This document shows, in pieces, positions 27,101-40,600 of a stretch of 64,000 bases of DNA (position 1 is its first letter; every line of letters starts with the position of its first letter). Location of the stretch: positions 10,854,181 through 10,918,180 of the forward strand of contig CM028884.1 of assembly GCA_016801885.1 (NCBI GenBank), read 5' to 3'. The stretch is from Toxotes chatareus (lineage: Eukaryota > Chordata > Actinopteri > Toxotidae). The translations under genes were made by a program, and so were the position numbers. The notes beneath the pieces are model-generated. The model saw only the letters and a list, made by a program, of their open reading frames with translations. It had not been told where the DNA came from and did not search any database.

Positions 27101-30100
27101 TGATCTGCTCTTACATGATCTGAACCTCAGAGACTGTAACTCCAGGAACAGTCACACTAAGTAGAGATTATTTCAAGGTTAGGATTCAGATCTGCAGTAA
27201 CAGGACTCTTTTTATTTGACTTCAAATATCCCAGGAGGATTTTGCGAATGAGAAGCACCTGTTTTGAGCATCTTTTGAGAGTCACATGTTAGATGACAGA
27301 TGTGCTAAATATCTGTCACATTTACCGTCACATTCACGTTCAAGATGCAGACAGTCACCAGCTTTACTCAAGATGTGATTTAAGGACCATTTGTGTTTGT
27401 GTGTTCAGATGGTCTCGGAGCTGAAGGACCAGAATGGCTTGCTGAAGACAGAGAAGAACGACTTGAACAGGTTGATTCAGGAACAGAGTCAGCAGATGAC
27501 AGGTAGTCAAACAACACCACATGAATCGTACTGACACATCTGTCCTAGTCACACAAGAGCATTTAAGTGTCTCCTAAGCCACACAACATGGCTCCTTTTT
27601 TTTCTTCTTTTTTTTACATTTTGTCTCACCAGAGAAAATGGCCCGTGCGATAGCAGAGGAGACTCAGCAGTTGGAGACGGAGCTGAACGACGAGCGATCT
27701 CGCTACCAGAATCTCCTGAGCGAACACCTTCGCCTCGAGGAGAAATACGACGACCTGAAGGAGGAGATGGCTCTCTCCTCGGTGAGAAGCACATACACAC
27801 ACAAACAGTGGTTATTTGTGAGCGCTTCACCTCATTCATACAGTCATACACATTTCAACACAGTTTTATTCTACTCTGCTTGTTAAAATAGACAAAATAC
27901 TGACACAGCAAATGTACTGGACATGTGTGTGTGTATCTAAAACCCATCATGTCCTTTTCCTCAACAACAAGATTTGGTTTGCTTCTATGGGCAGGAGACA
28001 AATAGCTGGTAATATTCAATGCAGCAGTTTCAAGTAGGGTTTATTATTTTCTAGTTTAAAGTGTTGGTTCTCTCTCCAATCTAAAGAACGTCTCCAAGCC
28101 TGGCCACAGGAGAACAGACTCCACCCACAGCAGCAACGAATCAGAGTACACCTACAACTCAGAGTACGCCGAATTGGAAGAAGGTTCCCGTGCCGCAGAA
28201 GTAAGAATGCTGGCATTAAGTACAGGCGCAGTTTTTAATGTTACAGCTGTGTTTTAAATACTTTTTTACTGAGCAAATGCTCTCCTGACATTTCCATGTC
28301 GTGCAGGATGTGACACGAGGAATAGACACCTCGCTGACCCTCAAGCTGCAGAAACGTCTCACGGAGCTCGAGCAAGAAAAGCAGTCGCTGCGCAACGAAC
28401 TGGAAAACAAGGAGGAGCAGTTCCAGCGGGCTAGAGCCAGGGTACTGAAGTCCAGCCACACCGAGCTCTGAGCTGTATCGCCTTATTAACCAATTATGTA
28501 GTGTGTCATTCTAGTGTGTTAACCCATGGTAAATGATCGTAAACATACAGTAACACCATTACACTATTTAGTTACTAGATGGTTTATCACATAGGACAAA
28601 AGAGGTTGGCTGAACTATCAGCATTTTCCAGATGTAATTTACAAATCAAAATTTTTTTTCTTATCACGCTGTGATCTGTGTCCCAGTCCAACAGGTTTCC
28701 TCATCACCATGTTTTGCTCCATGTTTCAGGATGATGCAGAGTTCAAAAAGGCTCGTGGGGCAGAGCTGGAGTACGAGTCCCTCAAGGTGAGTAGTCAGAA
28801 TAGGGTGAAGCAGAAATGCATCAGCACTAACACATTCTTCAGCTGATTTCCATCGGTTTCAGAGAATTGGCTTCATCCAATGCCATGCAACTTCAAAGTT
28901 TAGTTTTCCACTTCTTGTCATGACCGTAACCCCGGGTCTTTTCACTTCTCAGCGTCAGGAGCTGGAATCAGAGAACAAGAAGCTGAAACATGACCTGGCA
29001 GAGATGAGGAAAAGTCTGCTGGGTGACGCAGCCACAGGCGCTGGGGCCCCGGGCTCCCCTGCTTACAAGGTGCTGCTGGACCAGCTCAACGCCTCCTGTG
29101 AGGAGCTGGAAGTCCGCAAGGAGGAGGTGCTGATCCTGCGCTCCCAGCTGGTCAGCCAGAAGGAAGCCATGCACCACAAGGTAAAGACGGCCTTTCGCTT
29201 GCTTTGTCATTTCCTTTGACTGATCCCGTCACCTGTTAGTATTCAGCCTGTAATCATCCACATGTAACTAACCATCGCATGGTGTTATTGTTTTTTCACA
29301 TGGTGTTGTAACTGTGAATCTACAGTAGATGTTGTTGGATAGTTTGCTGTTTGTTTCCATCTGGCTTCTTAAATTTATATGTTTGTCTGTGTCCCAAAAA
29401 CATAACAGAGGGATTTAGCTGAAATCTCTCATTGACTAAAGATCAGTTTTATTACATATTGACAAAAACTTATATATATTGAATAAATAACTTTTATGCT
29501 GTGTTCATGTTGACCAGGCCCTAATATCTGAGACTTCGTCGTTAGCTTTGCATTCATATCTATCATGAATACAAAAACGACAAAACAAAACATTTTTTCT
29601 TGACATATGAACAGTACTGAGAGCTGTTTAATAAGATCTAGATTTTGGTGCAAAATCACATTTATATTGTTCACACTGTTTGTTGCAAATGTTTTCACTG
29701 TGCCCTCAGTGTGTCTAACTCTCCCGTCTCCACCTTCTCTCCTCCACCCATGCTTTCCCACAGGATGAGAAGGTACAGTTGAAAAACTGCATCATGCATG
29801 AATGTCTGACTCTTTATTCATGGTGTGTCGTGTACATAAAACCTCCTTAGGCAAGAAATCTGATCCAGCAGAATCAGTTTGACTTGGAAACTAGAGATAT
29901 TAGGTAATAGATCCACAGATCCACAGTTTGTTCTTGATTCTTTTGGGAACAAGTTCAGCTCCTACCACCACTCATGGCAAAATTCTAAATTGATTTGAAA
30001 CATCCTTCATAAATACATAAAAACTAAAAATACTGCTGTGCATGAATTATCATGTATTGGTTGTTTAGTGGTGGATGTTTCTTATATTTCATTGACATCA

Positions 30101-31664
30101 AATTAAACATAATAAAGCTGCAGGTGTTTTCTAAAGTACAAGAGTTTAATAGAAGGAAATGTTAACGCAACTGTTCAGGTTTTAATGTCAGGATCCTAAA
30201 ATGAAATGTTTGTTAAGGCTTTAACCTTTCCCAGAATGGAAAAACCTGCTCCATCTCTCTGTCACCACTGTATTCCTGTTTCCACACCCTGAATGAAAGA
30301 AGTTAATTCCTGTTTTCTGGAAGCCCTGAAAAATCATAAACTCAGTTGATGACTGAAGTAAAGAGAGCAGGTTGCAAGAAAGTGGCTAAACAAGTTAAAT
30401 CTGAGGGTAATGTTTAGTGGCCCATAGTGAAATCATGGAAATTATCATTGACAATTTGCAGTGTAACCATGACAGAACAGGGTACTGAATAATGGCTAAA
30501 TGTGAAACACAAACAAAACAAACCAAACAAAACAAACCCGTAAGTCTGATGATGACATAAAACCACAGTAAAACCAGCTGCACTGACACAAGACCAGCAT
30601 TTTTACTGTAAGAGGCTCTACGTGCAGACTCTGTTGCTGACTGCTCTGCTGGCTGTAGTTTGATTCTCTCGTCCATCTCTTCCTTTGTCAGGCTGAATGC
30701 ATTTATGGATTATTTGTTTTTGCTAAACGCCTCTGAGAGTTCTGCTCAGTGGCCCTTTTACAGAAGCCATTTAGCCCTCTGCAAGTTGAATTTCTAACTG
30801 TGGCCTGTGAAAAATGTGAATTTCTCCAGACACATGATTTTAAAACTGCATCCCATCATGTGGAGAAAATGATCCTCGCCTCAGTATCAGACTCTCACAC
30901 AGCTGTCACATGTACCTTGCTCAAACAACTCAAAAACTTTCGAAACCCTGATCACAAGTGACCTTTTCCCCATGTTACTTAATCAGCTGACGCTCAGCTC
31001 TCAGCACCGTCAGGCTCATACATACTCTTGTCTCATGAAAGTCTGACAAAGAGCCCACTGCTGTGAAGTGATGCTCCCCGTAGATAGACGGCTGTCGCTG
31101 AGGTGTCATTTGATGGCTTGTCACTGTCTCAGCCTGAGGCTCCAGCTGACTCGTGATTGTCAGTGTAAAAGGACAGTCGTAGCCAGCAGCTACACTGATG
31201 CTGGCAGGGAGTCCTCAACAACACACACACACACACACACAAACATTAATGAAACCATTGACTCATTTGTCTTCATTCATATACATAACCTGTATGAAGA
31301 TCTCCACAGTCATGGTGATGATGTGGTTTATGCTGCTGCCTGGTCGCAGTGTAAACACTGTGTTATTCTTTCTCGTTTACCATGTCCTAACTTCTACCAA
31401 TATCTCCTCCTTTTTCTCTCGCCTTTTTTCTAGGAGACCATGACAGAACCGTCTGTCTTTGTCGAGGATGTGTCTAAACTGAAGGATGCTGATGAACTCA
31501 AACAAGCTTACATAGGCCTCAAAGACACCAACAGGTACTTTTGTAACAGCCAGTGCTCCCCCTCTTCTCTGTGTCTCTCACTCCTTTAATGTTTGTTTGT
31601 CCAATTTAAAATTGTACCAAAGCTCCAGTTCCATTGTAAATATGACGTCTGTCTGAGTGGTGCA

Positions 31665-31696
<32 letters not shown>

Positions 31697-34600
31697 AACA
31701 CCTCTTTGTCCTGTGCAGATCTCCTAGGTTCATGCGTAAGCCACTGGAAGTCAATGATCTCCTGAGTAGGCTCAGGTAACAACAGCTGAGACCATGGCCA
31801 TGCATGGCCATGCATGCTCTGCTCCACGATGCATAGGCCACGCTGTCGCTGAACGGGGTTGAAAAACTTTACAAATGATTCACGTTGTAGTGCCGATGAA
31901 AGCTTGGGTAGCTTTGCGTGGCATCTTCTGCCCTAACAGCATGATGAATATGTAACAGCTCTTGCTATAGTTTAGGTCTTACTCATTCTCTAACAGAAGG
32001 TGTTTGTTCACTGCGGTCAAGGAATGTGTATTCGGCTTTTCAGTCAAGGGTTTTGTGGGGGGGGGGGTTTGTGGCTTCAGCAGCTCTCGCCTGTCTTTGG
32101 AGATGCTGCAGAACTCCATATTTACAGTGCAGCAGTTTGAATAAAAATGTGTGGCACCAAAGCATACCAAAGCATGGAACAGGGTGTCCGCGGGGTCTTA
32201 AAAAGTCTTAAAAAGTCTAAAATTTCACTTGTTCAAACCTGCAGACACCCTGATGGAAACTGTCTGAGCTAGAAAGGGAAACAACTTTGACAGTTCTAGT
32301 TGAACTTTTATTAACATGTAGCGACTTCCTCACACACTGACTGTGCAGCAGGTTTTATGCTGTGGTAGGAGGCCTCCTGTCTCAGCTTTATGGAATGAGT
32401 TTGGCATGAACGCTGCATGAAATGACCCTCGTACTGTATGTTTTTATCTTCCTTAAAGCAGAGACACGCAGCGCACTTTTAAGGAAGTGTATGTTTATAC
32501 ACACTAAAATGTTTTCTAATTTTCTATTTCTAAGCAACAAAATTTTAAGATACTAAAACCATCTGTTCTCATTTTAACTCTCTAAAGCTTCCTAAAAGTT
32601 TGTGCTGTGCGTCACTACATTTATCCACCTGTGTGTCCCATGTTGCTTCCTTTGTTGCTTCTTTGTTCACACACTTGACATCAGAGTTCAGTCAGCAGAT
32701 CTCAGCAAATACAGAGCCAGACTCACTCACTCAGTGGCACTTATAAAATACAACTAATCTTAGTGCACAGTAGAAACTGGACAGTACACACAGCAGACTA
32801 CACATATACACAAGAGAGCACTCTACCCCTGCTGCATGCAGAGATGCAGTGAAACATTGATCAGCTGGTATCAACCAGATATGTCAAGAATCACCAACAT
32901 GAAGCATACACACATCAACATGCAGACATCTCATATTAAAGTAGGCATGTTCTTGTTCACATCGTCTCGTACATGTCTACCCTCCCCCAAAACCCAACCA
33001 TCCCTCATTTTATTTTCTTATTGTGTTGTTCATGTTCCCTTGTGTTGTGTGTCGGTCAGATCCGCTGCTCCAGACTTCCATAAGCTGAATGAGGACGGAG
33101 AGCTGTGGCTGGTTAATCAGGGCTTAAAGGAGACCATCAGGTGTTACTGTGTTTCAAGCACAAGTGTGATTTTTTTTTTTTTTGGAGCATGATATGTTTG
33201 CCTTTTCACAGGAAAGGATGTGTACTGCTGTTTTTCTTCATTCACATATTTTCTCCGTCACGCTTTTACCAACCTGTTAGAGGTTTCTCTCACATCTGCC
33301 TCTCTGTTTATGTTGTCCAGCTGCACAGTTGGCCAGTTGTGGAAATTAGGCCCACTTGATATTTGATCTCAGTGGAGTTTTACTGACTAATCAAAACTTT
33401 TTTGCATTTAAAAGCTGTTTTTACTGCCAAATTCACACACCTTTTTTTTTTTTTTTTTAGTCTTAGTGGCCCTGCTGAGGTAGACAACACTGTTTTGGGC
33501 ACAACACATTGACATAGGACTTTACAGGGTTGTGTGCAATAAAAAATCGAAATAAAATGTGATTAATTCCATGAAATATAATGCAGTAATGTACACAGAG
33601 CTTTGGTTTGATTTGGTTTTGGTTTATTTATAACATAGTGCAGCAGAATTTATCTTTATCTTTTTATTAACCCTGTTTTATTCACTTGTAATGCCAGTCT
33701 GTTAAACGTTATAGCTTCGTGTAATTCAATACTCACTGCAGAGCATGCTTCAAATAGTGTTTGCAGTGTATTATACCTGTATGCTACCTAGGGGTGTGCC
33801 ATCTAAGTCACCTCACGATTCGATTCGATTACGATTCACAGTGCTACGATTCGATGATTCCCCGATTATCGATGCATCTCGATTAATCTTTTTTTCCCAC
33901 ATAGAATGTTTCTTTTCTCACTCTGTAGTTACTTGTAAAATAATGTATATTTTTAAATATCCATTCATTGAAGTAAAACACGTTTCTCTCTTTTCTTTTC
34001 AAACTCCTCTGATAAAAGAAGAAAAAAAACATCAGCTTGCACATGTAATGCCTGTTTCATTTATTGATATAGATTAAAAACAATAATAATAATACTAAAA
34101 ATAGATATTGTGTGGCTGTACTGACATGATTCTGATTTGATTATTTATTATGAACATGTACATGAAAAAAATATCTGTCAGAAAAGAAAAAACTAGGGAA
34201 AGGAAATTGACAATATTTCCACTTCTATTACAATCTGATATCTTGATTTACATGTCCAGAAAGTAATCCTTTTAAATCTTAATGTATGTGCATGTCAGCC
34301 AGATTGTTTCTCATATGGATTTTGGACACTATATGGTCACTGCGCGTATTCTTACGTTTCCAGTGAACAGAGTGTTGACAGAATATGCAACACTCGACGC
34401 TAACCCCTCAGTACAGAGCCGAACAGTTCGCGTCGAGTTTCGCAGTTTTTTCGCCGACGAACACGGAGCCGTACGCAGCCGCTTCGTCATGCTTACATTG
34501 TTTTGAAGGGGGAGGGGCTTAGTCTGTGGAAGGGGCTTGTTGTGCCACCCAGATTTGCTTCCCTCCGTGCAGTTTTCCCCAGACACACGTTCCTCTTCCA

Positions 34601-37600
34601 CACGAAAACAGCGTTGCACTCAAATTATGTCAAATTCCGCGATATTCCGCGTTAAAAATAGATTCCGTTTTAGTCGGCCAATTCCGCGATTCAGTGATCG
34701 CGGAAATCATAGGGCCCCATCATATGTCCGGGGGGCACGCGCTACTTTTTTTCGTTGCGACCGCTGCAGTTCCGTTATTAAAAGAATCGATTTTTGAACA
34801 TTTATGAATCGATTCTGAATCGTCCAGTGTCGCGTCACGATTAATCTATGAATCGATGAATCGGGCACACCCCTAATGCTACCGTAAGTCTTATTTTTCT
34901 TTGATGCTAGAAGTGGATTTGCAGTCTGATCAGTTGTGTTTCATCACTAATAGCTCACTTGCTTCTAATGCAGCAACAAAAACGTCTCTGTTCCTGTTCG
35001 TTAAAACAAACACTAAGAACTGTTCACAAACACTGTTTGACTTTGATGACTCAAGATCTTCGGTGCGTCATCTTATACTATCTCACATCTGTTTACTTTT
35101 TTGACTGACTAGTTTTGGCTTGGTTCAACTTTACAAGAGTGAAGCTTAATGACTCAGCAGGGTAAAGAGTGTGTTCAGAGAGGCTGCGCTCTGGGCTGCT
35201 GGTGGTGTCTGCACAGCATGCCGCTGTCCTGCGTCACCACACTGTAGTGAAAACCTCCACGTTTGTCCTCTCTCTCACTGTTTTTCCCTCTTCTTCTCTT
35301 ATTTATACCCTCTCTTTTGCTCTTCCCTGTTCTTTCTTCCCTTCATCGTACATATACAAATATTCCTTCTCCATCTCCCTCTTCCCATCTTCTTCCTTTC
35401 TTCCCTCACATCCTCTCACTTTCCATGTTCCCTTTTCTTCATCACCTCATCTTCTGTCTTCCTTGTTTCCTCCTTTGCACAATGGTCCTCTTCCTCCTTT
35501 CTCCTTCTTCCTCCCTCTGGTCTCATCCTCCTAAATCCCAACCCCCTCCCCTCCAGGTTACTGGAGCACCAGCTGCAGACTCAGCGGAGAACTTACGATA
35601 GTGAGGTGGAGGCGTTGCGCGGCGAGCTGCAGAATGTCAAGGAGGAGAACAATCGTCAGCAGCAGCTTTTGGCCCAAAACCTCCAGCTGCCTCCAGAGGC
35701 CCGAATCGAAGCCAGTCTGCAACACGAGATCACTCGGCTCACTAACGAGAACCTGGTACGCTGCGACACACAGACACACACAGATACACACAGGCTGAGG
35801 AAGAGAAGTCACTTCAACTTCAGTTTATCTAAAGTGCACATCACGACGAGTCTCCTCACGCTTTACAGGTTAACACATATTTATTAAAATATAACACACA
35901 CAAATGCAGAATCCCAAACATACAGGTAAGATTATTAACAACAGGACTGAGTTTAAGACATAAAAAAAGTTTATAACAACAGTGAGATAATTGACCCGCC
36001 ACTGAAACTTGGAGAAGAAAGATGAATTTTAAATCTAGATTTAAGTTCTTCTTTGCTACATTTAAGCCTTGTTCTTCTTGTTCTCAGTGGTTGGGATGGC
36101 ACGATCTTGATTGTTAGAGTTATGTTTGTGTTGAGCCATTTGGCAGAGTGAAAAGCCATCAACCAACAAAATAAGATGGATGCAAATATTACTCGAGACG
36201 TTGTCAGTCAGGACAGTGACCCTGACCACTTCATCATCATTTCTCATCTTTGGGGACCATCTCTGTGCAGCTGTGCAGATATCACAGGATTAGTGTTGAT
36301 CATCATCATCCTTCATACGTTAATGAAGGATGGTCTCATTCCCACCTGGGCCACAAATACAAAAACTGAAACAGCCACCGCTGTGTCACACACACACACA
36401 CTCATTTGTACGGATGGTGTCACCTGACAGGAACTCATGGCCGAGGACCCCACGGCATCCAGAGAGGCTCGAGTCATCATTTTACGACGGATGGTTGTAT
36501 GTAGAGACAACGCGTGTTTGCCTGTGTGTGCGTGTTTGCATGTGTTTTTGAACTAACTGAGGTTGTTGGTCCTGAATGAAAAAGCGTTAAGCGTCGCTCT
36601 AACTCTCTACAGCTGTGTCTTCTAACACACAGCGGAGCAGCTCTGCACCTTTTTCTCTTTCCTAACAGCCAGCGAGTCCTGCAACTTCTCTTCTTCTGAT
36701 AAAACAATCAGCCCAGCAGCTTTCATGCTGATTTAACCCCCACCCCACCCTCCTCTTTGTTTGTTTGCCTTCTTCCAATTTTCCGAGACGGAGCTGAATT
36801 CACTTTGGACATTTTTCAGTTCTTCTCTCAGAATATAGAACTTATTATTCTCTCTTTTTTAATTATTTTTTTTGTGTTTATCCACAGTTAAGTAAAAGAA
36901 TGTCCAATACTTAAACTCCACGTTTTGCTGGCAGTAGCACACATAATGTCCTCAGGCCTTTTAATGCCGCTAAGCTGCTGATGTGGAGTCTTCGTTTTTA
37001 CCACTGGAGGGCGACAGTGTGAAGGAGTCTGAGTCAGAGGAGGCCATTTCTCCTCACTGTTCTCTCTCTCTCGTCTTCTTCTGTATGTCTTCCACTCTCT
37101 CTCCATCACTCCTCCCTGTTGTTTTTTTCAGGATCTCATGGAGCAGCTGGAGAAGCAGGACCGAACCATCCGCAAGCTGAAGAAGCAGCTCAAGGTTTAC
37201 TCCAAGAGGATTGGAGAGATGGGAGGTACGGGGCAAATAAGCTTGAAGAAAAGGCTTGAGGTTGTGTGTTTGTGGTATATTATCTGACTGCCATTGTCTT
37301 GTGTGTGTGTGTGTGTCCTAGCGGGTCAAACAGAGGGCCAGACATCTCCAGGACAGATGGTGGACGAGCCCATCCACCCTGTTAACATTCCCCGCAGGGA
37401 GAAAGACTTCCAGGGAATGCTGGAGTACAAGAAGGAGGATGAGCTGAAACTGGTCAAGAACCTCATCCTGGGTGAGAAATAAGGAGAGGAATTTTATAAA
37501 TTTGCCCAAAAAAAGTATAAATGTATAGTAAAAATGTAAAAAAAAAACAATGTTCCAATTTAACAAATTACTGATACACACAAGCTGTTGTGATTTTTGG

Positions 37601-40600
37601 AGTTAAATGTAGAGGCTGCTGTGCCTTTATGTGAAGTAATCCATGAAGCCTCAGTCTTTTTTTAGACCTAATATCAATACAAGCAGATGTTAAAACTGAG
37701 AGGTTTGTCCAGTCTGAAATCTGAAAAATGTCTGTATCGTGTGAGTTTTTTCTTTTGTTGAGAACAGAAACCTCTCGTCTAAACTTATTTCTCCTCTGCC
37801 TGTCTAGAACTGAAGCCTCGTGGTGTCGCCGTCAATCTGATCCCAGGTCTGCCAGCCTACATCCTGTTCATGTGTCTGAGACATGCCGACTATGTCAATG
37901 ATGACCAGAAGGTCCGCACTCTGCTCACCTCAACCATCAACAGTATTAAGAAGATACTAAAGGTATGTGTGTGTGTGTGTGTGTGCGTGCGTGTGTGTGT
38001 GTGTGTGTGTGTGTGGCAGGGGTCATCATTGATTGGTCACTACTTGTCCTTGAATGTGCTCTGTAAGACAAATTGTAGAGTAAATGTGTTTGCACTCAGC
38101 TTGTGCACCACGGTTTGCACATCGTTAATAATATTTGCTGACATTATCTCTGGGGTCAGGCGTGTCACGGTTAAAGGGTTAGTTCACCCAATTTAAACAT
38201 CTGCATCATCATCATCTTTGCATAGCCAGGTATCACCAGTGGTAAGCAAAAAGCATGCTTCTTGTAATTTGGGTGTTGGATATTTTGTAGAGGGTCTGCT
38301 GGAGTTACAGTTTGACTTTTACCAGCTGGTTCACTGACGACACCGTGTCCATTCCTCTTCCTGACAGAAACGAGGCGATGACTTTGAGACAGTCTCTTTC
38401 TGGTTGGCCAACACCTGCCGCTTCTTGCACTGTCTGAAACAATACAGCGGAGATGAGGTGAGACTGACTGTTTTATTTTATCCTTATGTTTCTATTATTT
38501 TGATTTCAGTCTTATTGGGTTTTCATCATTAGAAAGAAGCAAAACAGACATTTATATAAATAGATAATAGAAATTAACTGTAGTTAACTGTAGTAACCGT
38601 TGTTGAGGCATAAACATTAACAGTGATCTCACCTGGTTTAAACACACTCATATTTTAAGTTTTACTGTTTCTTGATCCACATCTGCTGGTGTCTGTGTGT
38701 CGCAGGCTTTCATGAAGCACAACACAACGAGGCAAAATGAACACTGTCTGTCTAACTTCGACCTGGCGGAGTACAGACAGGTGATCAGTGACCTGGCCAT
38801 CCAGATCTATCAGCAGCTGATCAAATGCATGGAGAACATCCTTCAGCCCATGATAGGTGTGTGTGTGTGTTCTCACTGCAGTATTGACAGTAATGATAAT
38901 AAGCAGTCTTCTTTTTTTGTTATCTCACCTGAATGTTGTAAATACTTATTATTTGTGTGTGTGTGTGTGTGTTTTCCTGCAGTGTCTGGCATGCTGGAAC
39001 ACGAGACCATCCAGGGCGTTTCAGGGGTGAAGCCCACAGGTCTCCGTAAGCGGACTTCCAGTATCGCTGACGAGGGCACCTACACCCTGGACTCCATCCT
39101 GCGTCAACTCAGCGCCTTCCACTCCACCATGTGTCAGCACGGCACCGACCCCGAGCTCATCAAGCAGGTGGTGAAGCAGCAGTTCTACATCATCGGAGCC
39201 GTCACCCTCAACAACCTGCTGCTACGCAAGGACATGTGCTCCTGGAGCAAAGGCATGCAGATCAGGTAGGAGCTGCTGCTGCCCTGAGAGGAGAAGGACA
39301 AGAGGAGGCTGATTTTCTTGATGTGTGTTTTTTTGTTCCTGTGCTTTGTTTGAGTTGTGACCACTTTTTTGATATTGTGTGCGTGTGTGTATATAGGTAC
39401 AATGTGAGCCAGCTGGAGGAGTGGCTCAGAGACAAAGGTCTGATGACGTGCGGAGCCAAGGAGACCCTGGAGCCTCTGATCCAGGCCGCTCAACTGCTGC
39501 AGGTGAAGAAAAAGACTGACGAGGATGCCGAGGCCATCTGCTCCATGTGTCAGGCCCTCACCACCGCTCAGGTAAAACACCACAATATTTACTACACCAC
39601 ATCCTGACTGAAGTCATGTTTGAAATTGTGTGATCTCTACTTTAATCTTTCTAAAAACCTGAGGGAAAAAAACTCACAGGGTACTTGTAGGTAAAATGTC
39701 TTTAATATGCCTTTTGGTGTCACTTGTCTTTCAGATTGTGAAGGTCCTGAACCTCTATACTCCAGTCAACGAGTTCGAGGAGAGAGTGTCAGTTGCATTC
39801 ATACGAACCATACAGGTAATTTACTCCTGATGTATCAACACAACACCTTTTTCTGGACATACACTTTTATGTAGTACCTGTGTAAACACAAAATTAGAAG
39901 CCTTTATTGTCATTGTATAATGGCATACAATGGAATTTGCAGTGGCACTCAGGTGATGCAAGGCTGCAGATTTTAAAAAATGTATGTATATATATATGTA
40001 TATATTATATGTGTATAATATAATATATGTATATATTATATGTATGTATTATATGTATGTACCTCAATTTCGTTGTACTTTTGTACAAAGTATGATTGTG
40101 CAATGACAATAAAGATTTATCTTAAAAGTACCTATATGTGCACAAAAAGTGCCTTTTAAGATTGCACATTTATTAAAATGCTACATGTATAAAAAGTGCC
40201 ACAGAGTGCATAGTGCAGACAGCAGCATGATGGTAGTATGTTATTTGTTTGCTTGTTTATTTAGTTAGGACTGAATCCTGGAAAACACCACTTCACATGA
40301 AGTTACACTTTGCAAATTATAGTATAAATTGAATCTAGTTATATTAATTTGAATTTGATAGTGAGGATCTGACAACACTTGAGAAGACTGGACCAGTTTA
40401 TTTACGTTTTGACCCGCCTGCTACAAAACTATTTCTGTCTTATGTTCCGTCTTCTTTTACCTTTCAGACTCGCTTACGAGACCGCTGCGAGAGTCCCCAG
40501 TTGTTGATGGACACAAAGATGATATATCCAGTCACCTTCCCGTTCAACCCTTCCTCCCTCGCCCTGGAAACCATCCAGATCCCCGGGTCACTCAACCTGG

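Noticed and set aside
35171..35887. 238-codon frame, the longest in the window
   Set aside because: Its first half is a translated pyrimidine-rich intron. Only 35557-35755 is coding, as myo5a exon 33 with its own splice sites.
38170..38200. GGTTAAAGGGTTAGTTCACCCA, similar to a MITE end
   Set aside because: Only one end is visible; no partner inverted repeat found nearby.
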